DNA of 64,000 nucleotides, taken from NCBI GenBank assembly GCA_026390575.1, contig JAPLFR010000006.1, positions 62,001-126,000 of the forward strand. Direction: 5' to 3'. This DNA comes from Ignavibacteriales bacterium. GTDB taxonomy: Bacteria > Bacteroidota > Ignavibacteria > UBA10030. Numbering within the stretch: the first letter of the stretch is position 1; each line of letters starts with the position of its first letter. The position numbers were made by a program, and so were the translations under genes. Positions 9,944 through 18,765 of this stretch are shown here, in pieces. Below the pieces are notes generated by a model. That model made no database searches, was not told the origin of the DNA, and worked only from the letters and a program-made list of their open reading frames with translations.

Positions 9944-10091
9944 TTTTGACTCTTAAAAAGTTGTTTGACAGTTACGGCATAATCTACAAGTTCTCTAAGA
10001 GAGATTCAACAATGGAGGATGAAAAGAATATTTGAGTTCACGTACATTCTTCAGTATGTTTCATGCAGATTATCATTCTACGGAGATAGAG

Positions 10092-11078
10092 ATGGCTCGA
10101 AAAGTTCGCTATGGTATCATCGGTTTCGGTGCATTTGCTGAGCGCACTATTGCACCTGCAATTCAAGCATCGTCAAACTCGGAATTAGTTGCGCTTCAGA
10201 AGCGCTCGCTTATTGCCGCAAAGGAACAAGCACAAATATTCCATATCCCGCATGTATTTGATTCAGTTGAAGCGTTAGTGAGACATCCGGATGTAGATGC
10301 GGTGTTCATCGTTTCTGCAAATTCGCAGCACGCTCCGGCGACAATAACCGCAGCTCAATGTGGCAAGCATGTTTTAGTAGAAAAGCCGATGGCGATAAAT
10401 TCGACAGAAGTGGAAACAATGATTGAGATATGCAAGAAAAACAATGTAAAACTCATGGTCGGGCACATGGTGCGTTTCTCACCACTCGTTCTCCGGATGA
10501 AAGAATTGATTCAATCGGGGCTCATCGGCAGGGTCACGTTCATAAAATCGGAGTTTATTTATGACGGACGTATTTCCCATCGACAGTGGCTTGTCGATAG
10601 GAATATTGCAGGTGGAGGGCCAATTTTTGATATTGGCGTTCATTGTCTTGATACGACTCGCTTTTTGCTCGATGATGAAGTCGTTTCAGTGAAGAGTCAG
10701 CTTGATCCGGCTCCTTCTTCGGTCATGACTGAATCTACAGCGCAACTTGCACTCAAGTTCTCTCGCGGAACAACAGCCGGCATATTCTGTTCTTACGCAG
10801 CACCGATACGGCGCACCTATATCGAGATCATCGGAGAAAAAGGAATTCTCTCTGCGAAAAATTTTTCATGGAGCAACAATAGACTTTCATTGAAAACTGT
10901 GCTCGGCGAAAATGATAAAATAATTGAAGAGCACGAAGAAAGCATTGTTGTTCCAAATCTGTACGAAAAAGAAGTAACGCTTTTTTCCGAATCGATTCTT
11001 CATAACACTGAATCGCCGATACCCGGTGAAGAAGGATTAAAGAACCAGCGCGTATTAGACCAGGCAATGAAAGTGTAG
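10092..11078 (+). CDS. Gfo/Idh/MocA family oxidoreductase
   Basis: 328 residues from ATG 10092, which has GGAG six bases upstream; the frame extends back to a TTG at 10032 but lacks a well-spaced site. The N-terminal Rossmann fold starts RYGIIGFGAFAER. The EKP motif (VEKPMA) and the later GGGPIFDIGVHCLDT segment with the family's catalytic Asp/His region are present. Such enzymes oxidise or reduce sugars, inositols or related compounds with NAD(P); the substrate cannot be told from sequence. No sugar operon surrounds it: pdxJ lies convergently downstream and the K+ channel divergently upstream. Confidence 0.9.
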   Translation: MARKVRYGIIGFGAFAERTIAPAIQASSNSELVALQKRSLIAAKEQAQIFHIPHVFDSVEALVRHPDVDAVFIVSANSQHAPATITAAQCGKHVLVEKPMAINSTEVETMIEICKKNNVKLMVGHMVRFSPLVLRMKELIQSGLIGRVTFIKSEFIYDGRISHRQWLVDRNIAGGGPIFDIGVHCLDTTRFLLDDEVVSVKSQLDPAPSSVMTESTAQLALKFSRGTTAGIFCSYAAPIRRTYIEIIGEKGILSAKNFSWSNNRLSLKTVLGENDKIIEEHEESIVVPNLYEKEVTLFSESILHNTESPIPGEEGLKNQRVLDQAMKV

Positions 11079-11127
11079 ATGAGTGGGATCGAGGCCTGGT
11101 TTTGAATTGATGAATTTTTCTCCTCTC

Positions 11128-11877
11128 CTATTCTTCTTCTATCTGCCGCCTTATTTTGCTTGTTCTTCCTTCAACGACATGTAGCATCTCCCGTACTGCT
11201 TGCTCTAACCCTACGAACAATGCCCGCACAATGACGGCGTGACCGATGCTCATTTCATCAATTTCATGAATGGCGGCAATAGCCGCAGTATTCTCATAAT
11301 CCAATCCGTGACCGGCATTGACGCCGAGGTTAAGCGATTGGCCAAGTTTCGCCGCTTCCTGAATTCGTTGGAATTGTTCTTGCACTTCGCTTTCAGTCTT
11401 TGCTTCGGCATATTCGCCGGTATGAATTTCAATCATATCAGTCCCAATATCTGCTGATGCACGCACTTGCACATCTGTTGGATCAATAAACAAACTCACG
11501 GGAATGTTGTTTCGTCTGAATTGTTTTACAACTTCACCAAGATATTTCTTCTGCGCAACCACATCTAATCCGCCTTCAGTTGTAAGTTCCAGACGCCGTT
11601 CCGGCACAAGCGTTACAAGATCGGGCTTCGTTTTAATGGCAATACCTATAATTTCCTCGGTGGCTGCCATCTCAAGATCGAGTTTTTTCCTAATTGTATC
11701 ACGAAGTCTCCTCACGTCATCATCCTTCATATGCCTCCGGTCTTCACGCAAATGGCATACGATACCAACGGCGCCGGCTTCCTCGCAAAGAAGCGCTGCT
11801 TTTACGGGGTCCGGGTCGCTTCCCCCGCGTGCATTGCGCAATGTTGCAATATGGTCGATGTTGATTGCTAATCTCAT
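11128..11877 (-). CDS. pdxJ: Pyridoxine 5'-phosphate synthase
   Basis: 249 residues, full length for PdxJ, which condenses 1-deoxy-xylulose 5-phosphate with 3-amino-2-oxopropyl phosphate to make pyridoxine 5'-phosphate. Seen: the N-terminal signature LAINIDHIATLRNARGG, HLREDRRHM, the glutamate in LEMAATEEI, VPERRLELTTEGGLDV, and the C-terminal phosphate-binding NAGHGLDYEN and SIGHAVIVRAL. GAGG lies just upstream of the ATG at 11877. It appears to be a single-gene unit; the plus-strand barrel protein starts 170 bases upstream, so the space between is a divergent promoter region. Confidence 0.97.
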   Translation of the reverse strand: MRLAINIDHIATLRNARGGSDPDPVKAALLCEEAGAVGIVCHLREDRRHMKDDDVRRLRDTIRKKLDLEMAATEEIIGIAIKTKPDLVTLVPERRLELTTEGGLDVVAQKKYLGEVVKQFRRNNIPVSLFIDPTDVQVRASADIGTDMIEIHTGEYAEAKTESEVQEQFQRIQEAAKLGQSLNLGVNAGHGLDYENTAAIAAIHEIDEMSIGHAVIVRALFVGLEQAVREMLHVVEGRTSKIRRQIEEE

Positions 11878-12049
11878 ATTTTCCTCTTCCTCTCTTCTTA
11901 TAGAGCTTCATTATAATATACTCATTTTCGTAAAAGAATTGAATATCAGCCGATCTCAGCCTATCTTGTGACAAGATTTCTGTAACTTTGAACTCTATTT
12001 TACCGTAATATTTGCAGGAAACAATTTTTATAAACACTATGGTGCATCC

Positions 12050-13774
12050 ATGAAAAACTTGATCATATTTCTCATTGCCATCGGATTGGTTTTACCATTT
12101 TTTTCCGCCAACGCACAATCAAAGCGGAAAAAAGCGAACAGCGAAAACATAGGTGATCGCATTGGAAGAGAAGCGGATGATGTTGGAAATGAAATTGATA
12201 AAATTGGGAACAATATCGATAAGTTAGTCAACAACATGGTCAACCGAGGAATTTCGCCTTTCAATGATGAACAAATGATAGAAGACGACACTCTTGAATC
12301 CACATCTCATATATCACCAAACATCACCGAGAGCGAAATTGACAGCAACTCGCAAACATTTTCCGGCGACAAGGTGATCGAACAAGCTGAAACAATTCAC
12401 AACAATGTTGTTGTGAAAGGCGGTGATCTGACTATCTATGGCACTGTCGATGGCGATGTCCTGGTGGTAGGCGGCGATTTACAGATGAAACGCACGGGTA
12501 AAATTACAGGCGGTGCGCGTGTTATCAACGGAAGCATAAGAAAAGAAGACGGCGCGATCATCGAAGGGTTTGAAGATTTTACCAGCAAAGAACAACCGAG
12601 CTTTCGTCCATCGCGCAGAAATTTTTCACGAACCGTGCGTACATTTGATGTGCCATGGTCAGACGAACAAACGAATTTGGATAATTTTATTTTCCGGTAC
12701 AACCGAGTAGAAGGTGTTTTCTTAGGTCTTGGCTCCGAAAAAAAATATAATTGGGATGGAGAACGAAATTGGAATATGTACGGCTCCGTGGGATGGGGAT
12801 TTAGGTCGCACACATGGCGCGGCAATCTTGGATTGGTACGGCAGTTTGCACTCCTCACAAATGAAGGAAACGGCATAATCGAGCTGGGTGCCGAAGGATA
12901 CAGTTTTACCGATACGAAAGATAAATGGGTTATTTCATTACACGAAAATACTGCAGCGGCATTATTTATTCATGAAGATTTCCGCGATTACTTTCAGCGG
13001 AACGGCTACACAGTACACGCGGCATATTATTCCAAACACGATTATCTGAAGAACGAACTGAAGTTTGCGTATTTGGTGGATACATACGATTCACTGACCA
13101 ATAAAGTTGATTGGGCATTATTCGGCGGCGGTAAAAAATTTCGCATGAATCCCCTTATCGTTCCCGGCAAAATGAGAAGTATGATCGTGAGCGGCGGCGT
13201 CAGCACAATTTCCAAAACAAGCTATGGGTCCGAAGGATGGAGCTTGAATGCTTCTGCCGAATTTGCGAAGAAGAATTGGGGCAGTGAATTTGAGTTCGAT
13301 CAGTACATCCTTGACTTGCGCCGCTATCAACCGCTTGGCAAGTACGATAATTTTAACATTCGCCTGCGTGCAGGCTCCCTCGTCGGTGATATTCTGGAAC
13401 AAAAAGCGTTTGATTTAGGCGGTTTGGGTACCATGAATGCCTTTCCATTCAAGTCCGAAACCGGGAATCGTATGCTTCTCATCAATGCAGAGTTCATAGT
13501 GAACGGCAGTTTTCTTGAAGACGTGGACTTCTGGCCTATGTGGATATTCCATAACGTGAATATTATGCTTTTGTCGGATGCCGGTTTCACACGGCAAGCA
13601 TTACCCACGGCTTCAGTATTTGAAGGAGTTGAGACAGTCAAGTTCAACGATTTCAAACATGACGTTGGCGTTGCATTCACAAACCGGAGTGGTTCATTCC
13701 GCATAGGTGTTGTATGGCGCACCGATCATCCCGCACCGGCACAGTTTATTCTAAGATTTAACAGGCCGTTCTGA
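12050..13774 (+). CDS. Outer-membrane beta-barrel protein with bactofilin-like segment
   Basis: 574 residues with a clear signal peptide (cleavage after NAQ, about residue 24). A polar, helical stretch (30-65) is followed at about 115-170 by short beta repeats (VVVKGGDLTIYGTVDGD, VLVVGGDLQM), like the polymer-forming/adhesin-type helices of bactofilins. The rest is beta-rich, and residues about 455-495 (AFDLGGLGTMNAFPFKSE) resemble the conserved segment of Omp85/D15 barrels. The last residue is Phe, as in many outer-membrane proteins. Likely location: outer membrane, N-terminal part periplasmic. Function unknown. A CCGGCAAC/GTTGCCGG hairpin follows at 13802-13822. Confidence 0.8.
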   Translation: MKNLIIFLIAIGLVLPFFSANAQSKRKKANSENIGDRIGREADDVGNEIDKIGNNIDKLVNNMVNRGISPFNDEQMIEDDTLESTSHISPNITESEIDSNSQTFSGDKVIEQAETIHNNVVVKGGDLTIYGTVDGDVLVVGGDLQMKRTGKITGGARVINGSIRKEDGAIIEGFEDFTSKEQPSFRPSRRNFSRTVRTFDVPWSDEQTNLDNFIFRYNRVEGVFLGLGSEKKYNWDGERNWNMYGSVGWGFRSHTWRGNLGLVRQFALLTNEGNGIIELGAEGYSFTDTKDKWVISLHENTAAALFIHEDFRDYFQRNGYTVHAAYYSKHDYLKNELKFAYLVDTYDSLTNKVDWALFGGGKKFRMNPLIVPGKMRSMIVSGGVSTISKTSYGSEGWSLNASAEFAKKNWGSEFEFDQYILDLRRYQPLGKYDNFNIRLRAGSLVGDILEQKAFDLGGLGTMNAFPFKSETGNRMLLINAEFIVNGSFLEDVDFWPMWIFHNVNIMLLSDAGFTRQALPTASVFEGVETVKFNDFKHDVGVAFTNRSGSFRIGVVWRTDHPAPAQFILRFNRPF

Positions 13775-13801
13775 AAATGATTTAACAGATGGATGTGAAA
13801 C

Positions 13802-13822
13802 CCGGCAACAATCCGTTGCCGG
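13802..13822 (+). terminator. GC-rich hairpin after barrel-protein gene
   Basis: Perfect 8-bp stem CCGGCAAC/GTTGCCGG with a 5-base loop, 28 bases after the stop of the barrel gene. It lacks a strong T tract, so it may act as a weak terminator or mRNA end stabiliser. A further small palindrome, TCCCGATAAATCGGGA, lies at about 13891-13906; a close relative occurs at about 52998-53016. Confidence 0.45.
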
Positions 13823-14043
13823 TCATCCATTGCCCGCCATAATACCATCCTCAATAGTTGCATAAGTTTAATAATAGAATATTTCGCATTCCCGATAAAT
13901 CGGGACGAGGCAGTCTCTTGGCACGTTCGCCCGCTTGCTATTTTTGATGGAAGCCAAAATATCTATCGTTTCTCAACGCCGGATTGACTGGACAGGTAAA
14001 TGTTTAGGAAGTAATTAAATATTTAATTTTCAATTTTTTTACT

Positions 14044-14694
14044 TCAGCAAGAGCAATGGCTATTCTGTTTTACTTTCTCAAAACATTCCCGTCCTTCTTT
14101 GAAGGATAGATACGCAAGTCCGAGAGTTCCAACAATGTCCATAAAAGCAAACTGTGTTAATTCATAGACACCGCTTGATACAAGCAGCACGACGGACATA
14201 TAAATACAGACCTTTGTGCATTCTGTATCTGCAAGTATTGCATCGGATTTCAGCTGTCGGCCAACTCTTGTTTTGTAATGCACCAAAGCCAACATCACCG
14301 CAATAGAAATTATTGAAATCACCACACCCCAGAGAGTTGTCTCAGGTTTTCGGCCTATCCAGAGATTGTATATGCTTGTTGTTATGAGTCCGATGACCAA
14401 AACATAGAATGCAAATCCAGTAACGGTTAAAGCAGTTCGCTCAAATTTATCGCGGCTGCTGTCCGGCTGTCGCTGAATACGCAGAACCATGTGCGCTATA
14501 CCAAGTCCTGAAAGAACTTCTATAAAACTATCAGCGCCAAAACCGAACAATGCCAGGCTTTCATCTTTATACCCGAAGTACATAGAAATAAGTCCTTCGG
14601 CTATGTTGTAAAGAATTGTGAAGACTGCAAGTCCAAAAGCAATTTTGAATAATCGCTCACTATCAGAGTGCTGCAAAGCAGTGCTAGTTTCCAT
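14044..14694 (-). CDS. CDF-like cation transporter membrane protein
   Basis: 216 residues with about six hydrophobic helices. The arrangement and motifs such as ALFGFGADSFIEVLSG and LKSDAILADTECTK resemble the membrane core of cation diffusion facilitators, in which Asp/His residues of helices II and V bind Zn2+, Fe2+ or similar. The cytoplasmic C-terminal domain of typical CDF proteins is absent; the protein ends in a short tail finishing HCSC, which could bind metal. Transport is inferred. It stands alone, with convergent or unrelated neighbours. Confidence 0.7.
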   Translation of the reverse strand: METSTALQHSDSERLFKIAFGLAVFTILYNIAEGLISMYFGYKDESLALFGFGADSFIEVLSGLGIAHMVLRIQRQPDSSRDKFERTALTVTGFAFYVLVIGLITTSIYNLWIGRKPETTLWGVVISIISIAVMLALVHYKTRVGRQLKSDAILADTECTKVCIYMSVVLLVSSGVYELTQFAFMDIVGTLGLAYLSFKEGRECFEKVKQNSHCSC

Positions 14695-14789
14695 AGTAGT
14701 TTAACACATATTGTATGAAATCAGTTCTTGAGGATGTCTCTAACGGTATGATTTTTTTGGCGACTGATGTCCACAGATTGCAATAAAAT

Positions 14790-14940
14790 ATTGCCACGAC
14801 CTTTGGCAACGCCATCCCTTCGGGACAGGTCGTGGTTTTAATATCTCCCATAAATCTGGGCTTCAGCCCAAACCGATTCAAAATGTGGCTAAAGCCGATG
14901 CTTCTTTATTTTATTTGTCCACGACGTAAACGTCGTGGCT
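14790..14940. repeat. Cluster of intergenic palindromes (REP-like)
   Basis: Within the 299-base gap between the CDF-like gene and the Cho-like nuclease gene there are three perfect inverted repeats: CCACGACC/GGTCGTGG at 14794-14801 and 14828-14835 with an inner TCCC-ttcg-GGGA stem; TGGGCT/AGCCCA at 14857-14870; and CCACGACG/CGTCGTGG at 14919-14938. The first and third share the CCACGAC core. They look like dispersed repetitive extragenic palindromes rather than terminators, since there are no T tracts. Confidence 0.6.
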
Positions 14941-14993
14941 ATAAATCAACTTACTTTACGGAACATTAGTTAGTGCAATACATAACTCTCAGT

Positions 14994-15870
14994 CTAAGGT
15001 ACTTGGTGGGTTGATTTGTCTGCTTTTTGAATTTTGACTTTGTTCCCTTCTTCCATCACATAACTGTAAAGAATTTTGTAACTGTCGTAATCAAAGCGGT
15101 GTGGAGAAGATTTCTGTGGTGTCGTGGATTTCTTTCCGATATTATCATTGCCAGTATTGCTTGCAATTAAACACCAGTTGTCGATCACAAATATTTCGTG
15201 CAGTTTTTTATCTTTCGAAACTTCCTCTATAGTTACTGCTCCATCAAACGGCCACGCGATAATGCGGCGTGCTTCAAACGCCGCTTCCACACGTGTATTG
15301 TACGCTGTAACATCTTCTTCGCCCATGCATGCACCGTCACATCGTCCAAGGTGATATGAGAAGCAATACCCGCTGGAATTTTCCAATCGCAATAGTTTTG
15401 GACACAACCTGTGCGTTTTGGCAACCGTATCGAGAAATTCCTTTGCCTGTGTTTTGTGTTTAAAGATGCCGATGATAGGTGAGCCCGGTTTGATGTCAAG
15501 ATAATCGATCGCTTCCAATTTGACCGTTGCGTACCCTTGTTCATTATCTACACGTCTTGCAATAATAATGCGCCGCGGTTGTCGTGAGCGCACATTGTAC
15601 ATCGGCCGTAATTCTTTGATGAGTCGAGATTCCAGTAAAAGCGCGCCAAGCTCACCGGCTGTTTCACGAACTTCGATGCGGCAAATGCGCTTTATCAACC
15701 AGCGCTCGTCTCGCGCAGCAAAGTGCGAGCGAACACGTGCACGGATTGACCTACTTTTACCAACGTACAGGAGAATGTCTTCGACACCATAGAAAAGATA
15801 GACACCAGGAGTGTTGGGAAGAGAAGCGATGCTCTTTTTATCAAATGTGGATTTCAGAAAAATCTTTCAT
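14994..15870 (-). CDS. Cho/UvrC-like GIY-YIG endonuclease (probable frameshift near start)
   Basis: The frame ending at 14994 encodes a Cho-type UvrC N-terminal homologue: GVYLFYG and LYVGKS (the GIY-YIG pair), then R-rich helices and GELGALLLESRLIKELRP, then a C-terminal part with conserved cysteines (CPKLLRL, CFSYHLGRCDGAC). Such enzymes nick DNA 3' to lesions. The longest in-frame ORF with an accepted start codon begins only at a TTG at 15698, which would delete the catalytic GIY-YIG motif; upstream, the frame meets TGA before any ATG, GTG or TTG. An ATG at 15870 in another frame would give MKDFLKSTFDKK plus the whole domain if one T were removed from a five-T run (15858-15862). I therefore annotate to 15870 with a frameshift, or read error, at that run. 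Confidence 0.7.
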
Positions 15871-15927
15871 TTAATGTAACTACTCAGCGAATTAGAAAAA
15901 CAAATTAAATATCGGCAGCGTGTGTTG

Positions 15928-16180
15928 AACTCCTAACGGAGTTCTGTTCCCTTTATTAGCTTTCATTACAAATATGCGACTCCTACGGAGTCGTTCCCAC
16001 AAATCTGAAATCCATAAAACCTACAGGGATTGCACGTTTATCATTCTCCGAGACAAATATAATTATATGACTTCTATGGAGTCTTTCATTCAAATCTGAA
16101 ACACGTAAATCCCATAGGGATTGTACGTTTTTAATTCTTCTAAACAAAATAATGCAGAACTCCAAGGGAGTTCTGCACGT
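15928..16180. repeat. Tandem ~90-bp intergenic repeat with ACTCC/GGAGT palindromes
   Basis: Four palindromic cores occur at about 15929-15944 (AACTCCTAACGGAGTT), 15978-15993 (GACTCCTACGGAGTCG), 16069-16083 (GACTTCTATGGAGTC) and 16157-16172 (AACTCCAAGGGAGTT). The middle two begin near-identical units of about 90 bases that also share AAATCTGAAA and a second block of the type CCATAGGGATTGTACGTTT. No ORF fits. It fills most of the 375-base gap between the nuclease gene and the T9SS cargo. Confidence 0.75.
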
Positions 16181-16245
16181 TCGGATTAGTAAATTCAGAT
16201 TGACTATAAGATATGCTATCTCAGCAGTACATATCCGCCGTAGCT

Positions 16246-18315
16246 TTAGCGAAGGAGGAGCATCTTCTTCGTCTCGACGAACAGCTTCGAGGGATCGTCT
16301 TTCGATGTAGCTTCGAGTCGATAGAAATACAATCCCGAAGAGACATTCGCATTCCAAACAATGGATTGATATCCTGCTTGCTGCTCAGTATTGACCAGTT
16401 CTTTCACGACCTGACCAAGTATATTAAATATCTGTATCCTAACCTGACTCCTTAGTGGAAGTCCGTATTTGATGGTTGTTGTTGGATTGAACGGATTAGG
16501 ATAGTTTTGCTCCAAACGAAACGCTGTCGACACATCGCGATCGGGCATTCGCACAGAAGTGATGTTCGAGATTGGAATTTTCCAGACACCGCGCGAAGTC
16601 CCCGCAAACAAAAAATCGCGCTTCGCCGCGAGAGATGTTATCTCACCTGCATTAAGAAAGCTTTTTGCCAACACATTGTTCTTTGTTTCGGCGAAATGAT
16701 TGATCGACTTTCCCAATTCGCCTGGCATCAACGTCCATGTTATGCCAACATCAGTCGAGACCCAGATGCCTTCTTCAGTACTAACAAAGACGTCGTGGTC
16801 GATTACAGTAATCGACCAAGCACTCGAGAATCTAAGAGGCTCATTAGAGAGAAAAGAAGTTTTGGTCCAACTTGCCCCGCTGTCGGTGGAACGAAAAAGT
16901 CCGTCTAGAATTCCGGCAAAGATCACTGAGTCACTGGCACCTAGAGCCCAAACAGTATCGCTTGTAAGTCCGGAAGATGATCGAATCCAGCTTACACCAT
17001 TGTTGTTCGTGTAAAAAACTCCTCCACCACTTGTGCCTGCGAAAATGTTTCTTTCCTGAATAGCGATACCACGAACCTCGAACGTAGGTAAATTCGTAGT
17101 CACATCTGCCCATGTTTTGCCAATGTCGGATGATAGAAATACCCCACCATTTGTCGCCGCGAAAATATTGGTTGAACCTGTATCATTGGCTGGTGGAGAG
17201 ACTGCAAATCCGAATATGCCACCATGAGGTAATGAACCGATCCTTTCCCAAATTGCGCCATTATTGGACGACGCATATATTCTACCGCCACCTGTCCCTG
17301 CATAGACATCACTGCCGAGAGTTGCAAGGCACATTATCTGCAAAGTCAAACCAGAATCGGATTCGCACCAACTCGAACCATTATCGGTCGAACGGTAAAC
17401 TCCGCTTAATCGGGCGCCCGCAAGGAGATTCGACCCGGAGATCGCAAGGCATAATATATCATCACCGTGGCTCTGATCATTTTCGACAATATCCGGCCAG
17501 CTTACTCCGTTGTCCGTCGAGAGGAATAGGGAGTCAGCCTTGCTTCCAGCAAAGTAATTCATGCCATTTGGTTTGCTCAAGTCGTGGCAAAACGCGTAAA
17601 CGTTGATCGCCTGACCCATCTGAGTCCAAGTTGTGTCATTTCCAGTCAATCGAAATACACCACCCGTGGTGCCTGCAAAAAAACTCGTGTCTGACACGCC
17701 AAGTACATTAACATCCATACAGGTTAGACCCGTATTGCGCTGCACCCATTGATTGCCTCCATCGGTTGATAGAAAAACCCCATCCCCAGCCGTTCCCGCA
17801 AATAGTTTTGTATTCGAGACGGCAAGGGACATAACCGCTGTGTTTATTGACAATCCACTGCTTACAGAGTTCCAAGTTCCACCGTCGTTGGTTGATAGAA
17901 ATACTCCGCTTCTTGTGCCTGCAAAAAGATTTGCACCAGAAGCGACAAGAGAAATAACATACTGGTTTGTTAAGCCGTTGTTGAGGGCAGACCAGCTTGC
18001 ACCTTTATCAGTGGAACGATATACGTAGCTATTAAGATCTGCAGCGAAGAATTTTGTGCCGCCTGTGTCACTATGCGTAGTGACGAAAGCACTGACACCA
18101 CCCGGGCTCATTTTGGATGAAGTCCAGCTTAAACCATGGTCGGTGGAGATATAAACTCCATTGTCCTTGCCGGCGAAAACAATCGAGTCACTCACAAATA
18201 GAGATCGAATGCCTCCACCATAGAGTCCGTCGGTTTGAGTCCACTGAGCGAGCAATAGGTGCGAACTGGCGAAGACGAAAGCGATTGCCAGCAAAATCCG
18301 TGCACTGTTCTTCAT
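16246..18315 (-). CDS. Secreted beta-propeller protein with T9SS sorting domain
   Basis: 689 residues. The signal peptide (MKNSARILLAIAFVFASS) ends near LLAQW. Residues about 25-590 are repeated units of about 45 residues with a pattern such as LFAGTSGGVFLSTDNGxSW, typical of BNR/YCF48-like propeller blades. The last 85 residues form a type A sorting domain (FRLEQNYPNPFNPTTTIKYG, then IFNILGQVVKEL, SGLYFYRL, ending KKMLLLR), which directs export by the type IX system and is usually removed or anchored at the surface. Ligand unknown. Its 5' side contains a structured element at about 18435-18533. Confidence 0.9.
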   Translation of the reverse strand: MKNSARILLAIAFVFASSHLLLAQWTQTDGLYGGGIRSLFVSDSIVFAGKDNGVYISTDHGLSWTSSKMSPGGVSAFVTTHSDTGGTKFFAADLNSYVYRSTDKGASWSALNNGLTNQYVISLVASGANLFAGTRSGVFLSTNDGGTWNSVSSGLSINTAVMSLAVSNTKLFAGTAGDGVFLSTDGGNQWVQRNTGLTCMDVNVLGVSDTSFFAGTTGGVFRLTGNDTTWTQMGQAINVYAFCHDLSKPNGMNYFAGSKADSLFLSTDNGVSWPDIVENDQSHGDDILCLAISGSNLLAGARLSGVYRSTDNGSSWCESDSGLTLQIMCLATLGSDVYAGTGGGRIYASSNNGAIWERIGSLPHGGIFGFAVSPPANDTGSTNIFAATNGGVFLSSDIGKTWADVTTNLPTFEVRGIAIQERNIFAGTSGGGVFYTNNNGVSWIRSSSGLTSDTVWALGASDSVIFAGILDGLFRSTDSGASWTKTSFLSNEPLRFSSAWSITVIDHDVFVSTEEGIWVSTDVGITWTLMPGELGKSINHFAETKNNVLAKSFLNAGEITSLAAKRDFLFAGTSRGVWKIPISNITSVRMPDRDVSTAFRLEQNYPNPFNPTTTIKYGLPLRSQVRIQIFNILGQVVKELVNTEQQAGYQSIVWNANVSSGLYFYRLEATSKDDPSKLFVETKKMLLLR

Positions 18316-18434
18316 AGGTCACATTCCTTTCTTGAATTTTCAAAGACAATTGCAACTAACTTTTGTAAAAACGTAGTCCTGCACATTTATCTTTTTTGTT
18401 TTTCTAACAGCTCGTTGGAAGATATAAAACAGTA

Positions 18435-18533
18435 AAGCCTCTGCCAGCTTTCGCCAACAGAGGCTTCTAAGTTTTCTTCAGGCATGTAACCAGCACATAG
18501 GAGTCCCCTGCTTGGTCAGCTGGGGTCAATGTG
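18435..18533. other. Two conserved-looking stem-loops in leader region
   Basis: Element A (18494-18533): CACAT pairs with ATGTG, enclosing CCCCTGCT/AGCTGGGG around a five-base loop. Element B (18435-18466): AAGCCTCTG/CAGAGGCTT, whose inner part read on the minus strand closes on a GAAA tetraloop. Both lie in the gap of about 450 bases between the divergent T9SS cargo gene (start 18315) and the RNA methyltransferase gene. On the minus strand they would form a 5' leader of the cargo mRNA. I cannot match them to a known riboswitch. A third small palindrome, GTCCCGCAAACGGGAC, is at 18612-18627. Confidence 0.5.
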
Positions 18534-18765
18534 TGAATGAGTAAACTTAGAATTTTATGGAGGTAATGTCAATGTCTGACCGGCAAAAGTGGTAGCTATC
18601 ATTTATGGTTAGTCCCGCAAACGGGACTGACCGCACTAAACTGAGACACTGCCCATTAATTCGGTTCATCTAAAATGTTAATTTTGCAATTAGTTTTGGT
18701 GCCGACTTCTTTGTATTTTAGTCAAGAAAATAATTTTGACTCAAAAAGTTATTACGCTGAGCAAG

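Noticed and set aside
15928-16180. CRISPR array
   Set aside because: Units repeat about every 90 bases with diverged cores and no uniform spacer length, and no cas gene is nearby.
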